Source: Salinispora fenicalii (GTDB lineage Bacteria; Actinomycetota; Actinomycetes; Mycobacteriales; Micromonosporaceae). From it: a stretch of DNA of 64,000 bases. Of the stretch, positions 32,363-40,424 are shown in pieces; the stretch's first letter is position 1, and the number at the start of each line of letters is the position of its first letter. The notes below the pieces were generated by a model. It had not been told where the DNA came from. It made no database searches and saw only the letters and a program-made list of their open reading frames with translations. The stretch is from positions 71,584-135,583 of the forward strand of contig NZ_KI911474.1 of NCBI RefSeq assembly GCF_000514815.1. Reading direction: 5' to 3'. A program made the translations under genes and the position numbers.

Positions 32363-33146
32363 GCAGGTACTCCGCTTCTTTGATCAGCGCGACCGATGAG
32401 GCTTGTGGGAGGGCGACGCCTCGCACGCACTCCCACCTGGTCTGAAGGGTAACTATCTCTTCCTCGGCATTGACAGGGTCGCCGGCAAGCTGGTTTTCCA
32501 GGTAGCCGACCCAGCCTCCATCCGAGATCATCGCTAGGGCGAGCGGACCGGAGAGTCCCACGTGCAGGCCCGCAGCTACGGGGATCACGTGAATGTGGAG
32601 GTACGGCAGCTCCGCCATCCGGAGCAGATGTGCGAGCTGCTCGGCCATGATGGCGTCCCCGAGCCGCAGCGCCCCCTCGTTGATGACCGCCACGACCTGC
32701 GGCGGTCGGTCGCGGGTCAGGATCTTCTGCCGCTCCAGCCGAGCCGAGACCTGCTGCTCCACCTCGAACTCGGGCCGGGTGTCGTCGAACCGCAGGACCG
32801 TGCGGGCGTAGTTCTCGGTCTGGAGCAGGCCCGGAATCAGATTCGGGTGAAAATAGCGAAGTTGCCGCGCGACCGCCTCGGCCTCCAGCCAGGGCTTGAA
32901 CCAGGCGGGCTGCTCGTCCCGATGCGCCAGCCGCAGCAGCGATTCGAAGAGGCCGCCGGTCTCCAGGATCTCGTCCGCCCGACACGCGTACGGCAGGTCA
33001 ATCATTCGGGTGCCGGTCTCCACCGCCGACACGGTCGACGCCGAGTAGTTCGTTCGACGCCCGAACTCCTCCTGGCTCATGCCGGCGAGCGCCCGCTGTC
33101 GACGGAGCTGCACCCGGATGAGATCAGCGGCACGTTCAGATTCCAT
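32349..33146 (-). CDS. XRE regulator with DUF5753 domain
   Basis: 265 residues from the ATG at 33146. HTH at ~8-65 (LRRQRALAGMSQEEFGRRTN, YSASTVSAVETG), then DUF5753 (~90-260: WFKPWLEAEAVARQLRYFHP, LIPGLLQTENYARTVL, LHIHVIPVAAGLHVGLSGPL). Paired with DUF397. An array of phased repeats begins 24 bp upstream of its start and may be its binding region. Confidence 0.92.
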   Translation of the reverse strand: MESERAADLIRVQLRRQRALAGMSQEEFGRRTNYSASTVSAVETGTRMIDLPYACRADEILETGGLFESLLRLAHRDEQPAWFKPWLEAEAVARQLRYFHPNLIPGLLQTENYARTVLRFDDTRPEFEVEQQVSARLERQKILTRDRPPQVVAVINEGALRLGDAIMAEQLAHLLRMAELPYLHIHVIPVAAGLHVGLSGPLALAMISDGGWVGYLENQLAGDPVNAEEEIVTLQTRWECVRGVALPQASSVALIKEAEYLHEPQ

Positions 33147-33169
33147 CGACCCTCCAGAGCTTCTTCTAG

Positions 33170-33377
33170 ATCGCCACACCACGCCAGTCCAACGAGCAAG
33201 ATCGCCAAGCTTCGCCAGCCAAACCTCCAAAATCGCCAAGCGCCGCCAGCCGAACTGCCAAGATCGCCAAGCGCCGCCAGAAAATGAGCAAGATCGCCAG
33301 ACGTCGCCAGCCCTACCAGCAAGATCGCCAAGCTTCGCCAGGAAAAGAGCACGATCGCCAGACCCTCGCCAGGATCA
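33170..33377. repeat. Seven-unit ~31-bp phased direct-repeat array
   Basis: ATCGCCA occurs at 33170, 33201, 33232, 33263, 33293, 33324 and 33354, spaced 31, 31, 31, 30, 31 and 30 bp. In most units a second CGCCAG follows 10 bp later (AGATCGCCAAGCTTCGCCAG type). The spacing keeps all copies on one face of the helix. The array fills the gap between the XRE gene and the divergent small gene. Confidence 0.9.
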
Positions 33378-33535
33378 GCATGAAGCCCTTCCGCCGCCAG
33401 GTGGTTAACACAGAGAGTGAATTGAGACGGCGTGAGCCGGTGGAGGACTTTCCCGCCGGAGGCGCCTGTCGGACCGCCCCCACCCCCGCGCTGTCGGTGG
33501 GGGCGGTCCCTCCAAACGACATCGAGGAGGTCGAC

Positions 33536-33853
33536 ATGCGTACTCGCTGGTTCAGCTGGCGTCGGAGAAACACCGCACCGCCGCGCCCACACGGCACGAA
33601 CGCGCCGTACCGCGCCGGCGGAGCACACCGGGCGAACGGGCCGCACCGGGCGAACGGGCCGCACCGGGCGAACACTTCACAGCACCCAGCCGCTTCAAGG
33701 CGCCCGGCGGCGGCGGAGCGGGCCCGGCCAACCCACCTGCCCGTCACCCTGCCCACGTGGATGACCCAACCAACCCTCGCCGACCCCCAACCCGGACGCG
33801 TCGGCTGGCTCACCCCCACCCAACAATGGCGCGCCAACGGAGGCCACTGGTGA
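33536..33853 (+). CDS. Small basic protein with LTPxQQWRAN tail
   Basis: 105 residues. GAGGAGG at 33524-33530 fixes ATG 33536. N-terminus MRTRWFSWRRR, a low-complexity middle with HRANGP repeats from an 18-bp DNA repeat, and the C-terminal motif GWLTPTQQWRANGGHW. Similar ends occur in the protein at 7095. Its stop overlaps the GTG start of the next gene. Function unknown. Confidence 0.72.
   Translation: MRTRWFSWRRRNTAPPRPHGTNAPYRAGGAHRANGPHRANGPHRANTSQHPAASRRPAAAERARPTHLPVTLPTWMTQPTLADPQPGRVGWLTPTQQWRANGGHW
33626..33673 (+). repeat. 18-bp tandem repeat in coding sequence
   Basis: The unit CACCGGGCGAACGGGCCG occurs 2.7 times (33626, 33644, 33662) and encodes HRANGP. Confidence 0.85.
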
Positions 33854-34188
33854 ACCCCCACCACCTCCCCCAACCACGACTCGGCCCCCACCCCCAACAC
33901 CCCCACCACCGAACAGGAAACCGACCACCCCACACACCCCTACGACCCACCTGGACCTGCCGCGCCTGCGGCCACCCCTGGCCCTGCGCCGAAGCCCGCC
34001 TCCTCCTCAAAACCCAATACGAAACCCGACAACCAAGCCTATCCATCTACCTCGCCGGACTCCTCTACGAAGCCATGCACGACCTCTACCACCTCAACCC
34101 CCACGACGGACCAAACCCCCGCGAACTATTCGACCGATTCGTCGCCTGGGGGCCGTTCCGACGATCGGCCCGAAAGCTCCCGGAGTGA
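33850..34188 (+). CDS. CRACGHPWPC small protein
   Basis: 112 residues from GTG 33850 (GTGA overlap). A Pro/His-rich N-terminus leads to WTCRACGHPWPCAEARLLL, a likely zinc-binding knuckle, then a helical C-terminus (SIYLAGLLYEAMHDLYHL, then PRELFDRFVAW). The knuckle resembles that at 7338. Co-transcribed with the preceding gene; function unknown. Confidence 0.75.
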   Translation: MNPHHLPQPRLGPHPQHPHHRTGNRPPHTPLRPTWTCRACGHPWPCAEARLLLKTQYETRQPSLSIYLAGLLYEAMHDLYHLNPHDGPNPRELFDRFVAWGPFRRSARKLPE

Positions 34189-34208
34189 GGCTCCAACGCC
34201 GGAGTGAG
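34180..34208. repeat. Duplicated stop-codon segment
   Basis: CCGGAGTGAG occurs at 34180-34189 and 34199-34208, 19 bp apart. The first copy includes the TGA of the gene at 33850. It is in a convergent gap. Confidence 0.7.
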
Positions 34209-34251
34209 TCGCGGGGGCCATTGTCGACACCGGCACCGGCACCACTGCCTA

Positions 34252-34282
34252 CTGCTGCTGCAGCGGCAGCAGCAGCAGCAGC
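34252..34282. repeat. CTG/CAG trinucleotide run
   Basis: CTGCTGCTG is followed by a CAG-rich run (CAGCGGCAGCAGCAGCAG), forming a short imperfect hairpin just before the end of the convergent Nudix gene. It may act as a terminator. Confidence 0.6.
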
Positions 34283-34284
34283 GA

Positions 34285-34731
34285 TCAACCGGCCCGGACC
34301 AGCTGTCGGTACTCCGCGGAGCCCAGGAAACGCGGCACGATCTCCGCGTACGCCTGCCCGAACTCCAGGGTGAGCGCGTCAGCCCGGTCCACGAATCGCA
34401 TCGCCGCCCCCTCCCCACACACCACATCCGCATCGGTGGCGCTGGTCGGCGCGTAGAAAATTGAAAACTCGCCGACCGTGCCGGGGAATCGCCCCGCCGG
34501 AGCCAGTCCCCGCCAGAACAGGCGAAGCTCATCGACTTTGAGACCGGTCTCTTCGTAGAGCTCTCGATGGGCCGCCACCAGCGGATCCTCGCCCGGATCC
34601 AGGTGACCACCAGGTAGGGACCATCGGTGCGGATCCACCCGCGTGTTGCCGTCCCGAAGCTGCAACAACAACCAACCCCGCTGATCGACCAAGATCACAC
34701 CCGCGATTCGTACGTCCACTCGCGCCACCAT
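34285..34731 (-). CDS. Nudix hydrolase
   Basis: 148 residues. The full Nudix box is present at ~42-64: GHLDPGEDPLVAAHREL then YEETGL, with all metal-binding Glu. The N-terminal strand (VRIAGVILVDQRGWLLLQLR) resembles the MutT/DHNTP-type branch. The substrate cannot be told from sequence. It converges on the small-gene pair. Confidence 0.92.
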   Translation of the reverse strand: MVARVDVRIAGVILVDQRGWLLLQLRDGNTRVDPHRWSLPGGHLDPGEDPLVAAHRELYEETGLKVDELRLFWRGLAPAGRFPGTVGEFSIFYAPTSATDADVVCGEGAAMRFVDRADALTLEFGQAYAEIVPRFLGSAEYRQLVRAG

Positions 34732-34784
34732 GCGCGCAGCCTATTTCGGCTGGGCTACCTGTATGACCACCATGACCAGCCCAC

Positions 34785-35399
34785 CTAGGGGGATGAGCTC
34801 TCGTCACACGCGGCGCCTACCGCGAGGCGCACCTCAACCTGTCGTCCCTCAGCCCAGATCATCAGCGGTACGCACTCCGGACTCGCCACCCAGGTGCCGC
34901 CGGCGAACACCGACCATGCGGCCGACGCGCTCGTAACGGGGCAGGCCTCCACCTGCACGGTAGTCACCGGTGTGGCGGGAGCGCCCCAGCCAATGCGGAC
35001 GCGATCCTCCCATCCCGGTGCCACCTGCACCTCCACGGCCGCCCCGGTCCGCACATACAGGCCCCACTTGGCGAAGAGACGCCCCTGGGATTCGGATAGT
35101 TCGTTGGGTTGCAGGACCTGGGACGACACCGCGACCGTGTCCGCCACTATGCGGTACCGCTCGCCCGGATCCGCCTCCGTGGCGACGGAATCGACGCACG
35201 ACAGGCGCTCTCCGCCCTCCGGCAACCCCTTCACCACGGCCGGCACGAAAGCTGGTGTCCGAACACGACACAAGGCTTGAGGAGACGTGAATATCCGCCT
35301 ACGTTTACATCCGCGCCGACCACGACGGTGACTGTCTCGAATGCACCCCCGCGCGGCAAGGCCGCCGTCGTCTCCAGGACAGATGGGGAGGCAGAGCAC
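34785..35399 (-). CDS. Hypothetical protein, N-terminus unclear
   Basis: The last ~155 residues read as a real protein (LPEGGERLSCVDSVATEADP, YRIVADTVAVSSQV, GRLFAKWGLYVRTGAAVEVQ, SAAWSVFAGGTWVASPECVP), beta-rich, with a probable disulfide. The first ~45 codons are Arg/Cys-rich and look non-coding, and no ribosome site is evident. Homologues I recall carry an N-terminal membrane anchor, absent here, so this may be 5'-truncated or a pseudogene. Confidence 0.55.
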   Translation of the reverse strand: MLCLPICPGDDGGLAARGCIRDSHRRGRRGCKRRRIFTSPQALCRVRTPAFVPAVVKGLPEGGERLSCVDSVATEADPGERYRIVADTVAVSSQVLQPNELSESQGRLFAKWGLYVRTGAAVEVQVAPGWEDRVRIGWGAPATPVTTVQVEACPVTSASAAWSVFAGGTWVASPECVPLMIWAEGRQVEVRLAVGAACDESSSP

Positions 35400-35428
35400 A
35401 TGCGGAGGTCTATCTGCGCGGTGATGAG

Positions 35429-35746
35429 GTGAGTCGCGTCCTCCCGTTCATCGCGGGCGGCGCTCTCCTCGGCGCCGTCGCCGGACTCACCTTCGGCCTC
35501 GGTAACTACACGGCCGCATGGATCGTCTGGCTCCTGTACTTCGGCGTGGTTGAAGTAACGGCCGTGCTGAACAGTCGCGACGGTGACACCCTGTCCGAGC
35601 ACGTCTGGTTGTGGTTCGGCACGCAGCGCCGCAAACCCGGCGAGCCAGCCCGGAAGGTCACGGGCTGGGTGTGGCTGCGGCGGTTCGCGCTGCTGGCGTT
35701 CGTGACCTGGCTCGCCCTTCACTTCCTCACCGGGGGCCTCGTCTGA
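35429..35746 (+). CDS. Small two- or three-helix membrane protein
   Basis: 105 residues from GTG 35429. Hydrophobic segments FIAGGALLGAVAGLTFGL (~7-24), AAWIVWLLYFGVVEVTAVL (~29-47) and FALLAFVTWLALHFL (~86-100) enclose a polar loop. No family recognised. It is divergent from the preceding hypothetical gene. Confidence 0.6.
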   Translation: MSRVLPFIAGGALLGAVAGLTFGLGNYTAAWIVWLLYFGVVEVTAVLNSRDGDTLSEHVWLWFGTQRRKPGEPARKVTGWVWLRRFALLAFVTWLALHFLTGGLV

Positions 35747-35754
35747 TCGCCTGA

Positions 35755-35811
35755 TTCCGCCAAGTCCAGGATCCCGACGGAAACGCCTTCGTGCTGGAAG
35801 CCGACGACTGA
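35755..35811 (+). pseudogene. Glyoxalase/VOC C-terminal remnant
   Basis: The 18 codons before a TGA at 35809 read FRQVQDPDGNAFVLEADD, the characteristic last strand of VOC-fold proteins. An in-frame stop lies at 35752, so the rest of the gene is lost. Confidence 0.6.
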
Positions 35812-35917
35812 CGGCTAGTCCAAGGTCCAGCTCCGCAGGTCCGAAAACACCTCGGTGCTGCCGAAAACAGCGATGGGCGACCGGTCTCGGGGTGGCGGGC
35901 AGCTGCTGGCCACCCGA

Positions 35918-36742
35918 TCAGCGCGGGGTCTTGTCGATGGGGAACTGCACTTCGGTGAGCAGCTCAGCGGGGCTGACCGTTTGAGGGTCGTTGAGGTAGA
36001 CCTCGCGCGGTGGGCCCGCTGGATGAATACCCTCCTGCTCGATCCAGCCGGTGACGACGTGGTAAGCGGGGCTGATCTCCTGGTATGACCCTCGGTGGAC
36101 GGTGGTGGCGACCGGGCCGCCGGGGAGCTCACGGTAGCGGACCGGGTCGCCGGGTAGGACGGTGCCGGCCGGGACCGGGATGCAGATCTCGATGTCGCCG
36201 TTGGTCTGTTCGTCGATGACATCGTGGTAGATGACGAACGGCTTCCCGTTGGACTCGGTGCCGGCGTTGCCGATGGCGTCGACGACCGCGCCGAAGCCGC
36301 GGCCCATGTCGGCACCGATCGCATTGAGGCTGGTGTGCAGGGTGAGGCTGGCCACCGGAATGGTGGCGACTTCCTTCACGATGACGTCGTAGGGCACGAC
36401 ACGTCCTCCTCGATCGATGAGTGCTTGGAGGAAGCGCAGCATCTGCTCCTGCTCGGCGAGCCGGGCCCGCAACCGCTCCCGGTGCGCGACGAGGCGTTTG
36501 CCGGTCAGTTCCGGGTCGTCATCGGCGAGTAGGTCACGGATGTCCGCGATCGGCATGTCGATTGCGCGTAATATCCGGATCGCCTCGGCCCGCTCGGCCT
36601 GGGCCCGCCGGTAGTAGCGGTAGCCCGAGGACGGGTCGACCCAAGCGGGTGCGAGCAGGCCCTGCTCGTTGTAGAAGCGCAGGGCCTTGACTGACAGCCG
36701 GCTCATCCGGGAGAAACGCCCAATCGGGATCAGGTCGTCCAT
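35918..36742 (-). CDS. MerR regulator with GyrI-like effector domain
   Basis: 274 residues, BmrR-type. MerR HTH at ~5-72 (IGRFSRMSRLSVKALRFYNE, SSGYRYYRRAQ), a coiled-coil (~80-115), then a GyrI-like small-molecule domain (~120-272) ending in REVYLNDPQTVSPAELLTEV. A GGAGGAA ribosome site precedes ATG 36742. It may activate an efflux gene in response to drugs; no obvious efflux target is adjacent. Confidence 0.9.
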   Translation of the reverse strand: MDDLIPIGRFSRMSRLSVKALRFYNEQGLLAPAWVDPSSGYRYYRRAQAERAEAIRILRAIDMPIADIRDLLADDDPELTGKRLVAHRERLRARLAEQEQMLRFLQALIDRGGRVVPYDVIVKEVATIPVASLTLHTSLNAIGADMGRGFGAVVDAIGNAGTESNGKPFVIYHDVIDEQTNGDIEICIPVPAGTVLPGDPVRYRELPGGPVATTVHRGSYQEISPAYHVVTGWIEQEGIHPAGPPREVYLNDPQTVSPAELLTEVQFPIDKTPR

Positions 36743-36874
36743 GCTCGGTTCCTCCGTTCCGTACCGATGCTCGAGTCTCCCCTGGCGGGAGAGTCAAGCC
36801 TGGGACGGCGGTTCGGTGGGTCGCGGGCCAATTCCCGCCACCACCCGCGCGGCCCTTACCTAAAGGAGCCACCC

Positions 36875-37054
36875 ATGACCGACAACACCGCCATTAGCGC
36901 GACACCACCGCCGACTGCCCGGTGGCGGTTCACCTGCGAACGGCCCGGCTGCACAGATGTTGGGCGCGGACCGAACATCAGGCCCGGCGCCGTTCTAGGC
37001 CCCCAGCGGGGAGCCCTCTGCCCTCAACATCCCCCGAGTGAACCGTTGATCTAG
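36875..37054 (+). CDS. Small Cys-containing protein
   Basis: 59 residues. AAGGAG at 36863-36868 supports ATG 36875. WRFTCERPGCTDVGRGPNIR and ALCPQHPP give three Cys and one His, a possible zinc site. It is divergent from the MerR gene. Function unknown. Confidence 0.6.
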   Translation: MTDNTAISATPPPTARWRFTCERPGCTDVGRGPNIRPGAVLGPQRGALCPQHPPSEPLI

Positions 37055-37882
37055 CTAGCCGAGCGCCTGCATCATCGGGCTGTACCAGCGGCTGCGATCG
37101 CCCGGAAGAGACGGCGACCCTGAGATCATTAACGTGGTGCTGCTCCGCAAGGTTGCTCCGGCGTCCTGCACCCATTCGCGTAGCCGGCGGTCGTGGTCGA
37201 GCAGGTCGATCCGCACTGACCCGTCGGCACCGCCTGCCAGGTCGCCTATCAACGTTGCGGCGGCGTGGCGATCTGTGGCCAGCACCGGCCCGATCATCAG
37301 TTGATCGAGGTTGCGCCACACCGCGCCGTACCCGACGATGTCGTTGCCATGTTGCAGAACCTGCAGTTGGGTGGCGAACAAAAGCAGCCGTTGCAGTAGC
37401 GCCTCACGCGGGGCGCCGACAATCGCGGTATCGAGTGCCCTAATTGCCGCGATGTCCTCGGGCAAGGCTGGGCGGGAGCGTGGCTCCGGGTGGCCGGAAA
37501 TAGTTCCGATATAGGTATGCAGCGCCTCGACAGCGGTGAAGCCGAGCTTTTCGTACAAGGGACGGCCCGATTCGGTGGCAAACAGCGCCACGGTCCTGGT
37601 CCGGGCGCCCGCGAGGGCGTGTGTCACGAGCCGCCGGCCCAGTCCCTGACCGCCATGGCGCGCCGCGACCAACACCATGCTGAGCACCGACAGCGAGTTG
37701 CCGTAACGGGTCAGAACCGCCGTTCCCACCAGTTCACCCCTCGTATTCCGGGCACCGAACACGGTGCCCAGCTCGAACAGCAGGCGCCACTTGCCGTCCT
37801 CGGCAGGCCATCCCCGGTCCTGCGCCAGAGCGAGACACCCGGGAAGGTCATCAACGGTCAGCACACCGATTCCCCACGTCAC
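37055..37882 (-). CDS. GNAT acetyltransferase (tandem-domain type)
   Basis: 275 residues from GTG 37882. The N-terminal GNAT domain is complete: VLSMVLVAARHGGQGLGRRL carries the acetyl-CoA Q/RxxGxG/A motif, and LFATESGRPLYEKLGFTAVE is the last strand pair. The C-terminal half (LPEDIAAIRALDTAIVGAPR, GYGAVWRNLDQLMIGPVLA) matches the second, degenerate GNAT-like domain of this family. Substrate unknown. It is convergent with, and directly abuts, the small gene at 36875. Confidence 0.88.
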   Translation of the reverse strand: MTWGIGVLTVDDLPGCLALAQDRGWPAEDGKWRLLFELGTVFGARNTRGELVGTAVLTRYGNSLSVLSMVLVAARHGGQGLGRRLVTHALAGARTRTVALFATESGRPLYEKLGFTAVEALHTYIGTISGHPEPRSRPALPEDIAAIRALDTAIVGAPREALLQRLLLFATQLQVLQHGNDIVGYGAVWRNLDQLMIGPVLATDRHAAATLIGDLAGGADGSVRIDLLDHDRRLREWVQDAGATLRSSTTLMISGSPSLPGDRSRWYSPMMQALG

Positions 37883-38002
37883 GTGCTAACTATTGCAGCG
37901 CTGAACCTGGTTGGTCAGACGGCCCACGGACGCTGGCGGAGCGCCAGTTAGGTTAGGCACGAGGTCCTTGCCGGCCGCGATGCCGTCAAGGCTTTCCGAG
38001 GG

Positions 38003-38089
38003 CGGAGGGTGTGGGATTCGAACCCACGAAGACATCACTGCCTTACCGGTTTTCAAGACCAGCGCCATCGGCCACTAGGCGAACCCTCC
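38003..38089 (-). tRNA. tRNA-Ser (TGA)
   Basis: An 87-nt class II tRNA: acceptor GGAGGGT/ACCCTCC, anticodon stem CTGGT/ACCGG with loop CTTGAAA (anticodon TGA), a long variable arm, T-loop TTCGAAT, discriminator G. No CCA encoded. Confidence 0.95.
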
Positions 38090-38237
38090 CGGCGCGCCGC
38101 CCCACGGGGCGACGACCGTGCCCAGTCTGCCACGCCGGCCCCGCCGATGGGCAAGCACGCCCACCCACATGCCGTCCACAGTGCGGGTTAGCAGTACGGG
38201 CTCCCGGGCACGGACCGGCGTCGGGTAGACAGGAAGC

Positions 38238-39215
38238 ATGCACGCGATCACGATCCAGGAGTTCGGCGGGCCCGAGACGTTGGTCTGGACCGAGGTGCCC
38301 GATCCGGTGCCCGGCCCCGGCGAGGTGATCGTTGACGTACGGGCCAGCGCGGTCAACCGGGCCGACGTGCTGCAACGGAAGGGCTTCTATCCGCCGCCCC
38401 CGGGTGCGCCCCCGTACCCCGGTCTGGAGTGCTCTGGGGTGATCAGCGCGATCGCCGACGACGTGTCCGGTTGGGCGGTGGGCCAGCCGGTCTGCGCGCT
38501 GCTGGCCGGTGGCGGGTACGCGGAGCGGGTGGCGGTGCCGGCCGGCCAGCTGCTGCCGGTGCCGGACGGCGTGGACCTGGTGGAGGCGGCGGCGCTACCG
38601 GAGGTGGCCTGCACGGTCTGGTCGAACGTGGTGCAGCGGGCGGGGCTGGCCGCCGGGGAGACGCTGCTGGTGCATGGCGGCGGCAGTGGGATCGGCACCT
38701 TCGCGATCCAGCTCGGCTCAGCCCTCGGGGCGACGGTGCTGGTGACCGCGCGGTTGACCAAGCACGACCGGCTGCGGGCCCTCGGTGCCGCCCACCCGAT
38801 CGACTATCGGGAGCAGGACTTCGCCGCGGAGGTGCGCCAGTTCACCAACGGCCGGGGCGCGGACGTGATCCTCGACATCATGGGCGCGGCCTATCTGGGG
38901 CGAAACGTCGCCGCGCTCGCCACCGACGGCCGGCTGATGCTGATCGGCCTGTTGGGCGGCCGGAAGGGGGAGCTGGATCTCGGTGCGCTGCTGGCGAAGC
39001 GGGCGACGGTGGCCGCGACCACCCTGCGTTCCCTCCCGCTGGGCCAAAAGGCGGAGATCGTCGAGGGCGTACGCGAGCAGGTGTGGCCGCTGATCGCGGC
39101 CGGCAAGGTCCGCCCGGTCGTGGACCGCCGGCTGCCGATCACCGATGCGGCCGAAGCCCACCGCCTCGTCGAGTCGAACGAGCACGTCGGCAAGGTGCTG
39201 CTGACCGTCGGCTAG
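38238..39215 (+). CDS. Zinc-independent quinone oxidoreductase (MDR family)
   Basis: 325 residues. GroES-like N-domain (VLQRKGFYPPPPGAPPYPGL), Rossmann motif VHGGGSGIGTFAIQLGSALG (~139-158), and NGRGADVILDIMGAAYLGRN. The catalytic-zinc Cys/His set is absent. It probably reduces quinones with NADPH, as PIG3/QOR relatives do. Its stop overlaps the end of the convergent soxR-like gene by 3 bp. Confidence 0.9.
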   Translation: MHAITIQEFGGPETLVWTEVPDPVPGPGEVIVDVRASAVNRADVLQRKGFYPPPPGAPPYPGLECSGVISAIADDVSGWAVGQPVCALLAGGGYAERVAVPAGQLLPVPDGVDLVEAAALPEVACTVWSNVVQRAGLAAGETLLVHGGGSGIGTFAIQLGSALGATVLVTARLTKHDRLRALGAAHPIDYREQDFAAEVRQFTNGRGADVILDIMGAAYLGRNVAALATDGRLMLIGLLGGRKGELDLGALLAKRATVAATTLRSLPLGQKAEIVEGVREQVWPLIAAGKVRPVVDRRLPITDAAEAHRLVESNEHVGKVLLTVG

Positions 39216-39649
39216 CGCGGCATTGCCAGGCGGGCACCGGGGCCCTCGTCGGCGACCCGGTCGCCCGGGTTGCTGAGGGTGCAGCGGCGCAACGACAGGC
39301 ACCCGCAGCCGATGCACCCGTCGAGGTCGTCCCGGAGCCGGGTGAGGAGCGTGATCTTCTCGTCGAGCCGGTTCCGCCACAGTCTGGAGAGCTGGGTCCA
39401 GTCCTCCGGGGTCGGGGTCCGGGCGGCCGGCAGGGATTCAAGTGCCTCGCGGATCTCGTCCAGCGAGACGCCGACCTGTTGGGAGATCCGGATGAACGCC
39501 ACCCGGCGGAGTTCACTGCGCGCGTACCGGCGCTGGTTGCCGCCGGTGCGGTCGGCTCGGAGCAGCCCGATCTGCTCGTAGTAGCGCAGCGCAGACATTG
39601 CCACCCCGCTGCGCGTGGAGAGCTGGCCGATAGTCAATAGCTCCTGCAT
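39212..39649 (-). CDS. soxR: SoxR-type redox-sensing MerR regulator
   Basis: 145 residues. MerR HTH at ~5-70 (LTIGQLSTRSGVAMSALRYY), dimerisation helix, then the [2Fe-2S] cluster motif CIGCGCLSLRRC with Cys112, 115, 117 and 123. In actinomycetes SoxR responds mainly to redox-active metabolites and activates oxidoreductases and efflux genes. The start at 39649 (MQELL) leaves 46 bp to the divergent transketolase gene and lets it control that promoter; the quinone reductase is a likely regulon member but is convergent. Confidence 0.92.
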   Translation of the reverse strand: MQELLTIGQLSTRSGVAMSALRYYEQIGLLRADRTGGNQRRYARSELRRVAFIRISQQVGVSLDEIREALESLPAARTPTPEDWTQLSRLWRNRLDEKITLLTRLRDDLDGCIGCGCLSLRRCTLSNPGDRVADEGPGARLAMPR

Positions 39650-39658
39650 CACGTCACC

Positions 39659-39694
39659 TTGAGCTGAAGTTGGCTTTAAGTTGCAGGCTAGCCG
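39659..39694 (+). promoter_or_regulatory. Candidate SoxR-controlled promoter
   Basis: TTGAGC (39659-39664) and CAGGCT (39684-39689) have a 19-bp spacer, the long spacing typical of MerR/SoxR-activated promoters. AAGTTG occurs twice, 11 bp apart, inside the spacer. The transcript would start at or next to ATG 39696. Confidence 0.4.
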
Positions 39695-39695
39695 C

Positions 39696-40424
39696 ATGAC
39701 AGCCATCACGACCACCGCAACGATCGTCGAGGCCGCCGCGCCGCTCGACGGTCGACAGCCGGTCGCTCCCCTGCTGGAACGAGTTCGCGCCAGCCGGGAG
39801 TTCGGCACGAACGTCTACTCCACCATCGACGTGCTCCAGGTGCTCTATCAACGCGTCCTGCGGGTCCACCCGGAGGCCGTTGACGACCCGGACCGGGACC
39901 GGTTCCTGCTCTCCAAGGGGCACGCGGTCGCCGGCTACTACGCGGTGCTCGCCGCCGCGGAGTTCTTCCCCGCCGACTGGCTCGACGACCAGGGTGGGCC
40001 GGCCAGCCGACTCGGCGACCACCCCGACCGGATGCTCGTGCCCGGCGTGGAGATCGGCTCCGGATCGCTCGGCCACGGTCTCGGCCTCGGCGTTGGAAGC
40101 GCGCTCGGGCTACGGGCCCAGGGCCGGCTCGAACCCCGGGTGTACGTGCTGCTCGGCGACGCCGAACTGGACGAGGGTTCCAACCACGAGGCGATCACCT
40201 ACGCCGGGACGACCGGCCTGGCCAACCTCACCGCAATCGTGATCGACAACGCCTCCGCCACCCACGGCTGGCCGGGCGGACCGGCAGCCCGGTTCGTCGT
40301 AGACGGCTGGACCGCGGCGACCGTCGACGGACGCGATCACGATGCCCTGCACACCGCCCTGACCGGGCATGACGGCAACCGGCCCCACGTCGTCGTGGCG
40401 GTCGTCGAACCCAAGGAGGCCTAA
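39696..40424 (+). CDS. Transketolase, N-terminal subunit
   Basis: 242 residues from ATG 39696. It holds the TPP-pyrophosphate domain: FLLSKGHAVAGYYAVLAAAE, SGSLGHGLGLGVG, and the metal/TPP motif GDAELDEGSNHEA to NLTAIVIDN. The pyrimidine and C-terminal domains are in the next gene, which it overlaps by 1 bp (TAATG). Split transketolases occur in many bacteria; sugar specificity is unknown. Its placement opposite soxR suggests redox control of the pentose pathway and NADPH supply. Confidence 0.9.
   Translation: MTAITTTATIVEAAAPLDGRQPVAPLLERVRASREFGTNVYSTIDVLQVLYQRVLRVHPEAVDDPDRDRFLLSKGHAVAGYYAVLAAAEFFPADWLDDQGGPASRLGDHPDRMLVPGVEIGSGSLGHGLGLGVGSALGLRAQGRLEPRVYVLLGDAELDEGSNHEAITYAGTTGLANLTAIVIDNASATHGWPGGPAARFVVDGWTAATVDGRDHDALHTALTGHDGNRPHVVVAVVEPKEA

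Noticed and set aside
32171..33146. Toxin-antitoxin call for the DUF397/XRE pair
   Set aside because: The pairing is characteristic but sequence alone does not show toxicity; kept as regulator plus DUF397.
33170..33377. Repeat array as a CRISPR
   Set aside because: Units are directly adjacent with no unique spacers and no cas genes nearby.
33077..33664. Long minus-strand frame with repeated LAILLVGLA segments
   Set aside because: It is read from the phased DNA repeats and overlaps the supported small gene on the other strand; no ribosome site.
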